Positions 1 through 8,761 of a stretch of DNA of 64,000 nt are shown here, piece by piece. The DNA is from Oscillospiraceae bacterium (GTDB taxonomy: Bacteria; Bacillota; Clostridia; Oscillospirales; Oscillospiraceae). Positions within the stretch are counted from its first letter, which is position 1. Each line of letters opens with the position of its first letter. The DNA lies in assembly GCA_017416685.1 (NCBI GenBank), contig JAFQBN010000001.1, positions 23,395 through 87,394 of the forward strand, in the 5' to 3' direction. A model generated the notes under the pieces. That model did not search any database. It was not told the DNA's origin and saw only the letters and a list, made by a program, of their open reading frames with translations. Position numbers and translations under genes: made by a program.

Positions 1-487
1 GTTGGATCGTTTGCCGGAAGAATTGATCACACGATTGACATTTAAAGTTTTGGGTGACGGCCCGCTGATGGAACGGTTTAGGCAGCGTGCTTCCAACAGC
101 AGAGTTTTGGTGGAGTTTATGGGCCGGTTGGAATATCCCGAAATGACAGCATATCTGAGCCGGGCGGATATTGCAGTCAACCCCATCGCCAAAGGCGCCG
201 CTCAGAGCATTATCAATAAACATGCGGATTATGCCGCTGCGGGCCTGCCGGTGGTCAGCACCCAGGAGTGTCCGGAATACCGCGCCCTTTTGGATGAGTT
301 TAACTGCGGCATTAACTGCCCGCCCGAGGATATCCAAGCGGTGGCAGATGCACTGGAGAAGTTGCTGCGGGACTCTGTATTGCGCAAAAAGATGGGCGAG
401 AACTCCCGTAGGATGGCGCAGGAGCGCTTTGACCGCAAGCACACCTATCAACAGATCGTTGCGGAAATTGAACGTTTTGTGAGGTGA
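1..487 (+). CDS. Glycosyltransferase, GT4-like C-terminal part (5'-truncated by window edge)
   Basis: About 161 residues of the C-terminal nucleotide-sugar-binding half of a GT-B fold glycosyltransferase (Glycos_transf_1 type). Near the start is VLGDGPLMERF, the usual beginning of this domain. SRADIAVNPIAKG and AAGLPVVSTQECPEY follow, the acceptor/donor loop region where GT4 enzymes carry their conserved glycine-proline segment. The real start lies upstream of base 1; the TTG at base 2 is only the first possible in-frame codon. It is the first visible gene of a long plus-strand polysaccharide operon, and the next gene begins 6 bases after its stop. The sugar specificity cannot be read from sequence. 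Confidence 0.85.
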   Translation, partial: LDRLPEELITRLTFKVLGDGPLMERFRQRASNSRVLVEFMGRLEYPEMTAYLSRADIAVNPIAKGAAQSIINKHADYAAAGLPVVSTQECPEYRALLDEFNCGINCPPEDIQAVADALEKLLRDSVLRKKMGENSRRMAQERFDRKHTYQQIVAEIERFVR

Positions 488-493
488 CAGCCT

Positions 494-1627
494 TTGAAAA
501 AGCTGCTCATTATGGCATCCCTTTTTTGGCCACAAAAAAACAGCGGCGGACCACCGATCAGCATTATGAATTTGGTCCGGTCCTTGCAGGGGCGGTTTGA
601 TATTTATATCATCTCCAAAAACCACGAGATCGGTGACGACAAACCCCTGCCCGGTATCCGGGATGGATGGAATGAGTTTCCTTTTGGGAAGGCGTACTAT
701 GTCCCCTGCGGAGAGCACAGCTATTCAAAAATTACTGCGCTGATCAATGAGGTGTGCCCCAATGTCATTTATCAGAATAGTTTTTTTAGTTATGACGATT
801 TGTACCCTGTGTTAAGGTACAAAAAGCGCAATCCTGCTGTGAAAGTTATCGTTGCCCCGCGAGGGGAATTCTATCCAGAACGGCTTCGGAAAGGCGGACT
901 TAAGAAGGCTGTCTATGCAAAGGCGTTCCGCTTATCCGGGCTATTAAAGGATGTGTATTTTCAAGGAACAGGGCAACGCGAGTGCGACCAGTGCCACCGA
1001 CTGCTGGGTGTTCCGAGGGACCATCTGTTGGACATCCAAAATCTTGCGGTGGTGAATCCTCCCGCACAGAAAACGGTACAGAAGAAAGCCGGACAGCTTA
1101 GGTTAGCTTACATTGCCCGTATTCATCCCACAAAGAACACGTTCAATGCCATTCGGTGGCTTTCTTCGGTACAGGGGCAGGTGGAATTTGACATCTATGG
1201 GCCCATCGAGGATGAGGACTACTGGCGGCAGTGCCGGCAGGCGATTGATTCCCTTCCCGAAAACATCCGGGTTGCTTACAGGGGAATGGTGGATCATGAC
1301 GAGGTGGCAGAGACCATTGCAGGTTACCATGGATACTACATGCCCACCACGGGTGAGAACTTTGGACATTCCATTGTGGAGTCTTTGCTGGTGGGCCGTC
1401 CGGTCATCATCAGCGACCAAACTCCGTGGACGGATATTCGTGAAAACGGCGGCTTTGTCTATCCGCTGACCCAATCGGCGGAATTCTCGGCGGCGGTGGA
1501 ACGACTGTGCGCTATGGGACAGGATGAGTTTGACGCATTGTGCGCCAAAGCTAGGGCGTATATTAGCGCAAAACTCAACATGGAAGAAACGATTGCGCAA
1601 TACGTGGAAGCTTTTGGGTGTGAGTAA
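494..1627 (+). CDS. Glycosyltransferase family 4
   Basis: A 377-aa cytoplasmic GT-B enzyme predicted to add a sugar to a lipid-linked oligosaccharide during capsule or EPS repeat-unit assembly. The N-terminus LFWPQKNSGGPPISIMNL (residues 10-27) carries the small-residue loop typical of GT4. The C-terminal half has GENFGHSIVESLLVGRPV (about residues 287-305), which contains the EX7E motif. A CDQCHRLLG segment near residue 160 is unusual. The start is TTG at 494, 6 bases after the preceding stop, giving MKKLLIMASLFWP. No better ATG exists before the conserved N-terminal strand. Donor and acceptor are unknown. Confidence 0.9.
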   Translation: MKKLLIMASLFWPQKNSGGPPISIMNLVRSLQGRFDIYIISKNHEIGDDKPLPGIRDGWNEFPFGKAYYVPCGEHSYSKITALINEVCPNVIYQNSFFSYDDLYPVLRYKKRNPAVKVIVAPRGEFYPERLRKGGLKKAVYAKAFRLSGLLKDVYFQGTGQRECDQCHRLLGVPRDHLLDIQNLAVVNPPAQKTVQKKAGQLRLAYIARIHPTKNTFNAIRWLSSVQGQVEFDIYGPIEDEDYWRQCRQAIDSLPENIRVAYRGMVDHDEVAETIAGYHGYYMPTTGENFGHSIVESLLVGRPVIISDQTPWTDIRENGGFVYPLTQSAEFSAAVERLCAMGQDEFDALCAKARAYISAKLNMEETIAQYVEAFGCE

Positions 1628-1649
1628 GTCGTGCAAAAGAGGAAACGAT

Positions 1650-2555
1650 ATGAATAAATGCAGGCGGTTAAGACGAGAGGACTGGATCCGAAAAATCAGG
1701 ATTTTTGTTCGAGTTATCATTACAAAGATATTCATTAGATTTCCACGTCTGATTTCGGATGAGAGACACGCCAAGTTGCTCTTTTGGATTATATTTGGCT
1801 ATGTGCCCGATCTGAAGTGTCCCAAGACGATGAATGAATACATTTGCGCAACAAAAATCAAAGATGAGAAACTGGATTTTTGGCGCTATACGGACAAATA
1901 CGAGGTTCGCAAGTATGTAGCAGATACAGTGGGCGAGCAGTACTTAAATCGGGTGATTGGTGTCTATGACAGCTTTGATGCGATCGACTTTGATGTGCTG
2001 CCGACATCCTTTGCCCTGAAGGCTACCCATGGTTCTTCCTACAATGTTATTGTTCCGGATAAGCATAGACTTGATGTTGCTGCCGCCGGTCGGAAATTCA
2101 ACAAGTGGCTGAACGAAAACTTCTACTACAAAGATCGGGAAAAGAATTATAAATTGATCAAGCCTCGTATTATGTGTGATGCCTTTTTGGCGCCAAAGGA
2201 TGGGCAGTTGGAAGAATACAAGTTGTTTTGTTTTCGGGGGAAAGTAGGGTTTATTCAGCACAATAAGCAAATAGATGGAGCGCGATATGATAATATTTTC
2301 GACCCACAATGGGAGCTCCTGCCTGTAAAATACGGTTACGATGGTTTTCCAAATGATCGGGCGCCGGACAACGGCGATGAGCTGATTGCCATCGCAGAAC
2401 AATTGGCGAAGCCGTTCCCGTTCGTGCGGGTCGATCTGTACAATGTGGATGGAAGGATCATATTTAGTGAACTGACCTTTCACTCCGGCGGCGGTCTGAT
2501 CCCATTCCGCCCCAAAGAATATGATAGAGAATTTGGTAGGCTTTTGGGCCTGTGA
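1650..2555 (+). CDS. TupA-like ATP-grasp protein of polysaccharide locus
   Basis: A 301-aa protein resembling the TupA-like ATP-grasp family, named after teichuronopeptide synthesis and often found in capsule clusters. Visible ATP-grasp signs are FALKATHGSSYNVIVPDK (about residues 121-138, nucleotide-binding lysine), EEYKLFCFRGKVGF (about 188-202) and RVDLYNVDGRIIFSELTF (about 259-276), whose Asp and Glu would bind Mg. I chose ATG 1650, preceded by AGAGGA at 1639-1644. Longer in-frame readings run into the previous gene and add a sequence with no family character. Such enzymes ligate an amino acid or similar carboxylate using ATP, so it may decorate the polysaccharide. The substrate is unknown. 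Confidence 0.8.
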   Translation: MNKCRRLRREDWIRKIRIFVRVIITKIFIRFPRLISDERHAKLLFWIIFGYVPDLKCPKTMNEYICATKIKDEKLDFWRYTDKYEVRKYVADTVGEQYLNRVIGVYDSFDAIDFDVLPTSFALKATHGSSYNVIVPDKHRLDVAAAGRKFNKWLNENFYYKDREKNYKLIKPRIMCDAFLAPKDGQLEEYKLFCFRGKVGFIQHNKQIDGARYDNIFDPQWELLPVKYGYDGFPNDRAPDNGDELIAIAEQLAKPFPFVRVDLYNVDGRIIFSELTFHSGGGLIPFRPKEYDREFGRLLGL

Positions 2556-2567
2556 AGGGCGTGCAAT

Positions 2568-3821
2568 ATGAAGATTTTGCTGTTGGGGTCTCTTGTTTCT
2601 CGAGAGGCCATGGAGCAACTGAATAACGCAAGCAAAGTGAAGGCCTCGGTAGCACCGGTGAATTACGAAACTATGCTGGCAAAAGGGCTGCAGGAAAACG
2701 GCGCGGAAGTGGAGGCGATCAGTGTCCCGGCTGTGGCGGCATGGCCAGGAAGTAAAGTCCCGTATTCTTGTTCCAAACAAGAGCGGTTGCCTTTTGGTGT
2801 TTCTGTTCGTTGGCTGCCCTTTATCAACGTACAGTTTCTAAAGCAATGGTCTATTGCGCGCAGCGCAAAAAAAGCATTGCGGAGGTGGCTGGATGCAAAC
2901 CGAGGTGTACAGGATAAGGCGGTTCTGATGTATTCCATTTATCCACCCTACACCAAGGTCGCCATTAAGTTGTGCAAGAAATATGGCTGCAACCTGAGCG
3001 CTGTGATTGCTGACCTGCCGGAGTATATGTATTCCTGGAAAAAAAGCAGGGGCTTAAAAGGCGTTTATGCAAGCTACTTAAGTCGGCAGATGCTGCGACT
3101 TCAGGGAGCTTGCGACAGCTACGTGCTGTTTACAGAAAAGATGGCCGCCCGCATGGGAGTTGCTCACAAACCGTACATCGTGTCTGAAGGCTTTAGTGAT
3201 TTGAGCATTTATGATGATGTGCCGCCCCAGAAGAAATGCGAAAAGAAAACACTTATATATGCGGGCAATCTTAGCCGGTTGTACGGTATCCGCAGCCTTG
3301 TAGATGGCTTTATGCGGGTGCAGGGGGATTGCGAACTGCATTTGTACGGCGCTGGCAGTGATGCGGAATATATTCAACAGTGTGCGCAAGTCGACAACCG
3401 AATCAAATATATGGGGCGAGTGTCCCGAGAACAGGTTTTGATTGCACTGAAGAAAGCCCATTTGATTGTGATTAACAAACCCACAGCAGACGACTACAGC
3501 AACTATTCCTTCTCCTCGAAAATCTTGGAAGGCATGGTGTCTGGCACACCGGTGCTGACTACCCGCGTGGGTGGTATGCCACAAGAATACTGTGATTATT
3601 TTTATTTTATCGAAGATGAAACTTCGAAGGGACTGGCTCACGCGATGGAGGAAACCCTGTGGCTACCGGAAGACGAATTGGTCCAAAAGGGCGAGAGCGC
3701 CCGGCAGTTTGCCGCGCAGGAGAAGAACTATCAGAGTATGACACGGAAAATTCTGGATTTTTTGGAGACATCAATCCCGGTGGACGGGGATAATGCAAGA
3801 CGGCAAGGAAGCGAACAATGA
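2568..3821 (+). CDS. Glycosyltransferase family 4
   Basis: A 417-aa GT-B glycosyltransferase. The N-terminal half ends in a hydrophobic/aromatic segment (VIADLPEYMYSWKK, about residues 145-158). The C-terminal Glycos_transf_1 half contains LIYAGNLSRLYGIRSLVDGF (about 225-244) and SSKILEGMVSGTPVLTTRVG (about 317-336), where the usual EX7E acid is partly degenerate. It probably works at the cytoplasmic face on the lipid-linked repeat unit. It starts 12 bases after the ATP-grasp gene, and its stop overlaps the next start by 4 bases (ATGA), implying translational coupling. Specificity is unknown. Confidence 0.88.
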   Translation: MKILLLGSLVSREAMEQLNNASKVKASVAPVNYETMLAKGLQENGAEVEAISVPAVAAWPGSKVPYSCSKQERLPFGVSVRWLPFINVQFLKQWSIARSAKKALRRWLDANRGVQDKAVLMYSIYPPYTKVAIKLCKKYGCNLSAVIADLPEYMYSWKKSRGLKGVYASYLSRQMLRLQGACDSYVLFTEKMAARMGVAHKPYIVSEGFSDLSIYDDVPPQKKCEKKTLIYAGNLSRLYGIRSLVDGFMRVQGDCELHLYGAGSDAEYIQQCAQVDNRIKYMGRVSREQVLIALKKAHLIVINKPTADDYSNYSFSSKILEGMVSGTPVLTTRVGGMPQEYCDYFYFIEDETSKGLAHAMEETLWLPEDELVQKGESARQFAAQEKNYQSMTRKILDFLETSIPVDGDNARRQGSEQ

Positions 3822-5059
3822 AGACTTTAACTTTTGCAGAAAAACTGCACCTCTGTTTAGGTGTACATATTGTTTTGTGGCTGAATGCGGGAAACTACAG
3901 TTATGTTGGCCCGATAATACCTTCTGCGGTGAAGTTCGCCTTAGTAGGTATTTGGTTTGCGCTAAGTTTGTTTGGGAACAAAAGATTCTTTGCTCGCTAT
4001 GTCGTAACAGCTGGGCCGGTTGCGTTTTTTTTGTTTCTCACGTTTTTGGGAAAAATGTTGGGGAATTCAAGTTATTTTGACCAGTACGGAATGAACTTTG
4101 TGTACGCCTTGATCCTTTTGGGCGTTTTTGCTTACTACTTCTATTCTGGGAGCAAACAAGAACTGCGTTTTTTGTTGGTTGTTTTTCTGCTGGACGTGTT
4201 AATTGTCGCCCTTGTAACCTATGTCAATTTGTTGCAGCGCCCGGATTTGGCACGAATACTTAGCACGAGTGCTGCCAACAAACAGGAGCTTTTGGGTTAT
4301 GCTATACCTAGAGGACTTGGGGGCTATGGCATGTGCTATACGCTGCTGTTTTTGCAACCTATCATGGCGTATTGGCTCAACAAAAAGAAAGCAAGCGTGC
4401 TTGTTAAACTGATGCTTTTCGGTGCAGTGGTACTTTTGCTTTTTCGAGCACAAATCACGTTGGCCTTTGTGCTGTATCCTGTTTTGTGGATTTTGAGCCA
4501 CGAATTAGGCAAAGGGAATTACGTTTGGACGGCCAGCAGGCTGCTTTTGTTTGCTGGTGTCGTTGTGCTGGTGTTTGCGTTGCCTTCGGTTTTGCCACGA
4601 CTGATTGAAGCTGCAGATTATCATTTGGCTGAACGCTTGCAAGAGTTGTTAGACATGTTCCAAACACAGAATATATCTGGCGCCGATACGCTCTCCCGTG
4701 TGCGACTATATCAAATCTCGCTGGACAGCTTTTTTGCAAATCCGCTTTGGGGTTCATTTGGCGCAAAAACTTACGGTTCCCATTCTACGTTGTTGGACTG
4801 TTTAGGGGCTTTCGGAGTGTTGGGGCTTGTTGGTGTTTTTGGACTTTTTCTTCCGCTGCGGCAGGTACGCACGGAGACAAAAGCGGACAGAGGACTGGAG
4901 AAAATGCGCAAAATAACCATTGGGATCGTGTTTTTTTTGTCTGTGATCAATCCAGTTACGGGGTCGGAGATGTTGCTGACTATTACGGTGATCATTCCGC
5001 TATTCTGCAAATATTTTAGGATGGAGTTCGGAGAAAACAATGAAAGTGGTTCAGATTAA
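3818..5059 (+). CDS. O-antigen polymerase/ligase-like membrane protein (Wzy-like)
   Basis: A 413-aa, very hydrophobic protein with roughly ten predicted membrane segments, for example around residues 10-60, 75-110, 115-135, 190-235 and 245-265. A large hydrophilic loop (about 265-310) precedes the last segments, as in Wzy/O-antigen ligase proteins. In Wzy-dependent systems this protein polymerises repeat units on the outer face of the membrane. It overlaps the previous gene by 4 bases and the next by 20. Its codons look AT-richer than downstream genes such as CapE. Assignment rests on topology and operon position, because Wzy proteins are poorly conserved. Confidence 0.72.
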   Translation: MKTLTFAEKLHLCLGVHIVLWLNAGNYSYVGPIIPSAVKFALVGIWFALSLFGNKRFFARYVVTAGPVAFFLFLTFLGKMLGNSSYFDQYGMNFVYALILLGVFAYYFYSGSKQELRFLLVVFLLDVLIVALVTYVNLLQRPDLARILSTSAANKQELLGYAIPRGLGGYGMCYTLLFLQPIMAYWLNKKKASVLVKLMLFGAVVLLLFRAQITLAFVLYPVLWILSHELGKGNYVWTASRLLLFAGVVVLVFALPSVLPRLIEAADYHLAERLQELLDMFQTQNISGADTLSRVRLYQISLDSFFANPLWGSFGAKTYGSHSTLLDCLGAFGVLGLVGVFGLFLPLRQVRTETKADRGLEKMRKITIGIVFFLSVINPVTGSEMLLTITVIIPLFCKYFRMEFGENNESGSD

Positions 5060-6263
5060 TGTCACTTTGAATAGCGGTAGCACAGGGAGAATTGTATACC
5101 AGCTTCATGAGTATATGAAGGGAAAAGGGATCGAAAACAGCATCGCGTTTGGATATGGAGACAAGAAGGACGTGGCAGGATTCTCTCTGTACAGTGCGAT
5201 GGGAGTACATATGCACAGTTTTCTATCCAGAGTCCTGTGCATGCAAGGCCTGTGTTCTGTGTGGCAAACAGTCCGACTGATTGGCTATCTAAAACGGGAA
5301 AAGCCTGACCTAATCCATCTACACAACTTACACGGGCATTATTTAAACTATCCTATTCTATTTCATTACCTAAGAAAGTGGGACAAGCCGGTTGTTTGGA
5401 CGCTTCATGATTGCTGGGCTTTTACCGGCAAGTGCGCTCACTATTTTTCTGCTACATGCGACAAGTGGACGTCGGAATGTCATCACTGCCCAAATTTGGG
5501 AACGTATCCAGATAGCAGTTGGGACGGAAGCCGGCGCAACTACAGATTGAAAAAAAGGCTGTTTTCGTCTTTGGGTAAGTTGACGCTTGTCTGCAACTCG
5601 GATTGGCTCAAAGGACAGGTATCAAAGTCGTTTTTGCAAAACATGAAAACTTGTCGCATTTACAACGGAGTGGACACAGAAGTGTTTTGCCGTTCTGAAG
5701 TCCCTGCGACACAAACAAAAGAAAAATATGGAATTCCTGCAGACAAATTTATGATTTTGGGTGTGTCGGGAGTGTGGAAAGAAGCAAAAGGGCTTGGCAC
5801 ATTTTATCGGTTGGCGGAGCATTTGGATGAGGGATATGTCGTGGTGCTGGTGGGAGTTGCACCGCAGCAAAAAGAAAAGCTCCCGGCTAATATTATAGGG
5901 ATTACGAAGACGGAGGACGCAAGGGCTTTGGCCGCTTTGTACTCTGCGGCCGATGTTTTATTTAACCCTTCCCGGGAAGAAACATTTGGAATGGTGGCAG
6001 CTGAAGCCATGGCATGCGGGACGCCTGTAATTGTGTCGAATACCACAGCTTGCCCTGAACCCGTAAAAGGGCATACGGGTGTTACAGTGAACACACAAGA
6101 GATACCGGAGGTCCTTCGCGCAATCGAACAAATCAAAAAGGAAGGCAAAGACGCATATTCGGAGAGTTGTGTGCAAAATATCAAAATGTCCTTTTCGCGC
6201 GAAATCATGTGTGCAGAATACTTGAAGTTATACCAAGAACTAACCAAGAGGGACAAAATATGA
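5040..6263 (+). CDS. Glycosyltransferase family 4
   Basis: A 407-aa GT4 enzyme. Residues 12-26 (SGSTGRIVYQLHEYM) form the donor-proximal N-terminal loop. VVWTLHDCWAFTGKCAHY (about 118-135) is a cysteine-containing signature seen in a GT4 subgroup of exopolysaccharide loci. NPSREETFGMVAAEAMACGT (about 306-325) contains the EX7E catalytic/donor motif. The ATG lies inside the 3' end of the polymerase gene, 20 bases before that stop, so translation is probably coupled. Role: addition of one sugar to the growing repeat unit. The sugar is not predictable. Confidence 0.88.
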   Translation: MKVVQINVTLNSGSTGRIVYQLHEYMKGKGIENSIAFGYGDKKDVAGFSLYSAMGVHMHSFLSRVLCMQGLCSVWQTVRLIGYLKREKPDLIHLHNLHGHYLNYPILFHYLRKWDKPVVWTLHDCWAFTGKCAHYFSATCDKWTSECHHCPNLGTYPDSSWDGSRRNYRLKKRLFSSLGKLTLVCNSDWLKGQVSKSFLQNMKTCRIYNGVDTEVFCRSEVPATQTKEKYGIPADKFMILGVSGVWKEAKGLGTFYRLAEHLDEGYVVVLVGVAPQQKEKLPANIIGITKTEDARALAALYSAADVLFNPSREETFGMVAAEAMACGTPVIVSNTTACPEPVKGHTGVTVNTQEIPEVLRAIEQIKKEGKDAYSESCVQNIKMSFSREIMCAEYLKLYQELTKRDKI

Positions 6264-7216
6264 ATGTGTTTGAATATCTGGGTTATTATTTAAGAGATGC
6301 GGCTATTGTCGGGTATCGAATGATTACTGGCAAGACGACTCGCCCCGATGGGAAATATTTTCAAAAACGCATCAGCGATGTAGCCGGAAATGATCTGGTT
6401 GCGCAGATGCTGGAAGCAAACACTCCCTTCGCAGTAGGACGCCTGGGCGCGGCAGAAACCTTCAACATAAATGAGTACCTTGCGGTAAAATTCCGGTTGA
6501 AAAAGAAAATGAATCCCAAATATCTAAGGAGATTGCATGTGAATTCGGGGTTTTTTCCGGCTACTGAGGAAAACTGCAAGCGCTTCTGTGATCTGTTTCT
6601 GAACGATATTGGCGAGATGGACATACTTCCCACCTACAGAAGTTTTATGGAAGAGTACATTTTGAAATGCTATGCGAAGGAAGGTGTGGTATTGACAGAT
6701 CCGCACACCTATGAGCCGTATTATTTTGAGAATCCCTGGTCGGCGAAACTGGCAGGAAAAAAGGTATTGGTGATCAGTCCCTTTGCCCGCTCTATTGAGA
6801 AGCAGTATCGTGAAAAGCGGGCGGAAATTTTTGCGAAACCTGAGGTGCTTCCCGAGTTTGAACTTCATACGATCAAGGCGGTGCAGACCATTGCGGGCAA
6901 TATGGATAATCGCTTTTCGGATTGGTTTGAAGCGTTGGACTACATGTATCAGGAGGCCATGAAGGTTGAGTTTGACGTGGCTTTGGTTGGCTGTGGGGTA
7001 TATGCCCTGCCCTTGAGCGCACTGCTGAAAAGAGCGGGCAAACAGGTGATCATGATGTGCGGATCCACCCAGTACCTGTTTGGCATTAAGTCAGCCAGAT
7101 CGGACACGGTTCCCGGATTGCGCGCGTTATATACCGACGCGTGGATTTATCCGGACGAATCGGAAACGCCAAAAAACGCTTCCTTGGTAGAGGGAGGCTG
7201 TTATTGGAAAACATAA
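6260..7216 (+). CDS. Conserved polysaccharide-locus protein, possible GT-D-type glycosyltransferase
   Basis: A 318-aa soluble protein. NTPFAVGRLGAAETFNINEY (about residues 53-72) resembles the start of GT-D/DUF1792 domains, where a variant acidic motif binds the nucleotide sugar. Later VLVISPFARSIEKQY (about 170-184) and DVALVGCGVYALPLSALLKR (about 239-258) form a Rossmann-like end with a small-molecule-binding loop. I use ATG 6260, which overlaps the previous stop by 4 bases; a longer in-frame reading lies within the upstream gene. It sits between a GT4 and the flippase, consistent with repeat-unit synthesis. Family placement is tentative. Confidence 0.65.
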   Translation: MNVFEYLGYYLRDAAIVGYRMITGKTTRPDGKYFQKRISDVAGNDLVAQMLEANTPFAVGRLGAAETFNINEYLAVKFRLKKKMNPKYLRRLHVNSGFFPATEENCKRFCDLFLNDIGEMDILPTYRSFMEEYILKCYAKEGVVLTDPHTYEPYYFENPWSAKLAGKKVLVISPFARSIEKQYREKRAEIFAKPEVLPEFELHTIKAVQTIAGNMDNRFSDWFEALDYMYQEAMKVEFDVALVGCGVYALPLSALLKRAGKQVIMMCGSTQYLFGIKSARSDTVPGLRALYTDAWIYPDESETPKNASLVEGGCYWKT

Positions 7217-7234
7217 CCACAGGGTGAATGTGCT

Positions 7235-8743
7235 ATGATTAGGACCAAGAAAATAGGGGCGGTACTGTCCTATTTTGCAACTATCCTCAATTCGTTGGTT
7301 TCTATTTTTCTGACCCCGTTCATACTAGGATGTTTGGGCGACAGCGAATATGGCATTTACAGAACAGTACAGGCACTGACGGGGCAGCTCGCCCTCATCT
7401 CAATCGGAATTGGCACGATAGCTTCTGTATTTGTTGCAAAATATAATGCAAGAACTGATGCTGAAGCAAAAATGGAGCGGGAGAATTTTTTGGCAACCGG
7501 TATATTTGTTGCTGCAGCCATTTCTGTGCTGGTTATGGTTGCGGGAATGATCCTATACCTATTTGTTGATGATTTGTATGCGGCAACGATGACTGCTGTA
7601 CAGATTCGTTTGGTCCAGGACATGTATGTGCTTTTGGTAATCAATGTCTCGCTGTATCTTTTTCGGGATGTCTTTGTTGGCGTAATCCATGGTTGCGAAC
7701 GGTTTATTTACTCCAATGGCCTAAAGGTGCTGCGGTTGCTCTTGAGGGTGGCGGTGATCCTTCTCTTGCTGAACATGGGGTTCCGGGCGCTTGCGCTGGT
7801 TTGGTGTGACCTGTTGCTGACTGTTTTTTTGCTGTTGTGCGATGTGGTATATTGCTTCGGCATTTTAAAGCTGAAAGCCAAGTTTCATGTATGGGACAGA
7901 ACTCTTTTCGGCGCAATATTTTCTTTTTCCCTTGCAATGTTTTTGCAGACCATTGTCAATCAGGTCAATCAAAATCTGGATAGCGTGATTCTTGGCGCAA
8001 CTATTGCGCCGGAACGGGTCGCAGTTTACTCTTTAGCGCTTACAATTTATGTGGCATTCAATGGCTTGACGACCTCCGTAGCCGGATTGTTTACGCCCCA
8101 GGCGGCCCGAATGATTCAACAGAATGCATCTGCGGATGAACTGATGGAATTTACGGTTAAAGTAGGACGTATGCAGAGCGCGGTGGTTGCGTTGGGTTTG
8201 GGCGGGTTCATTTGTGCCGGTCAACCGTTTGTCAGTGCGTGGGTTGGGGCGGATAAGCTGGACGTGTATTATCTATCATTGATTTTGCTGATTCCTTCCG
8301 GCATGGCAGTCCTGCTGAGTGGCGCAAACAGCATCCTAGACGGCATGCTGAAGCGAATTGGAAGGTCTTTGATTTTGATTATTGCAGCCACGGTTAACGT
8401 TCTGTCCAGTTTGTTTTTGATCCATTTCTTTGACTATTGGGGGGCCGCTATAGGCACCGCTCTTTCTGTCGTTGCGGGCCAAATTTTTGCTATGTGTCTG
8501 TATTATCGCCGTGTGTTTGGATTTAAGCCGCTTGTCTTTTTTAAAGAGACATTCCGCGGCATTTTGCCGTGTGCGCTGATGGCTTTGGTGGTGACAGCAC
8601 CGCTGTCGCAGATTTCCTGCGGAGACGTTTGGCTCTTGCTGATAAAGGGAGCGGCGTATGTTGCGGCGTATGGTGCAGGGCTTTGGCTGTTTGGATTGAA
8701 TACAAGCGAGAAAAAGCTGTTGCTTAGCCGAGGTGGCAAGTAA
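7235..8743 (+). CDS. Polysaccharide repeat-unit flippase (Wzx-like, MOP superfamily)
   Basis: A 502-aa integral membrane protein with about 12-14 helices, of the MATE/MOP polysaccharide-transporter type. The start KKIGAVLSYFATILNSLVSI resembles the first helix of Wzx/RfbX proteins. Hydrophobic helices recur to the C-terminus. It should flip the undecaprenyl-linked repeat unit across the membrane before polymerisation by the 3818-5059 product. ATG 7235 has AGGGTG at 7221-7226 as ribosome-binding site. Length and operon position fit the family. Confidence 0.88.
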   Translation: MIRTKKIGAVLSYFATILNSLVSIFLTPFILGCLGDSEYGIYRTVQALTGQLALISIGIGTIASVFVAKYNARTDAEAKMERENFLATGIFVAAAISVLVMVAGMILYLFVDDLYAATMTAVQIRLVQDMYVLLVINVSLYLFRDVFVGVIHGCERFIYSNGLKVLRLLLRVAVILLLLNMGFRALALVWCDLLLTVFLLLCDVVYCFGILKLKAKFHVWDRTLFGAIFSFSLAMFLQTIVNQVNQNLDSVILGATIAPERVAVYSLALTIYVAFNGLTTSVAGLFTPQAARMIQQNASADELMEFTVKVGRMQSAVVALGLGGFICAGQPFVSAWVGADKLDVYYLSLILLIPSGMAVLLSGANSILDGMLKRIGRSLILIIAATVNVLSSLFLIHFFDYWGAAIGTALSVVAGQIFAMCLYYRRVFGFKPLVFFKETFRGILPCALMALVVTAPLSQISCGDVWLLLIKGAAYVAAYGAGLWLFGLNTSEKKLLLSRGGK

Positions 8744-8761
8744 AATGATGGAGGAATAGGT

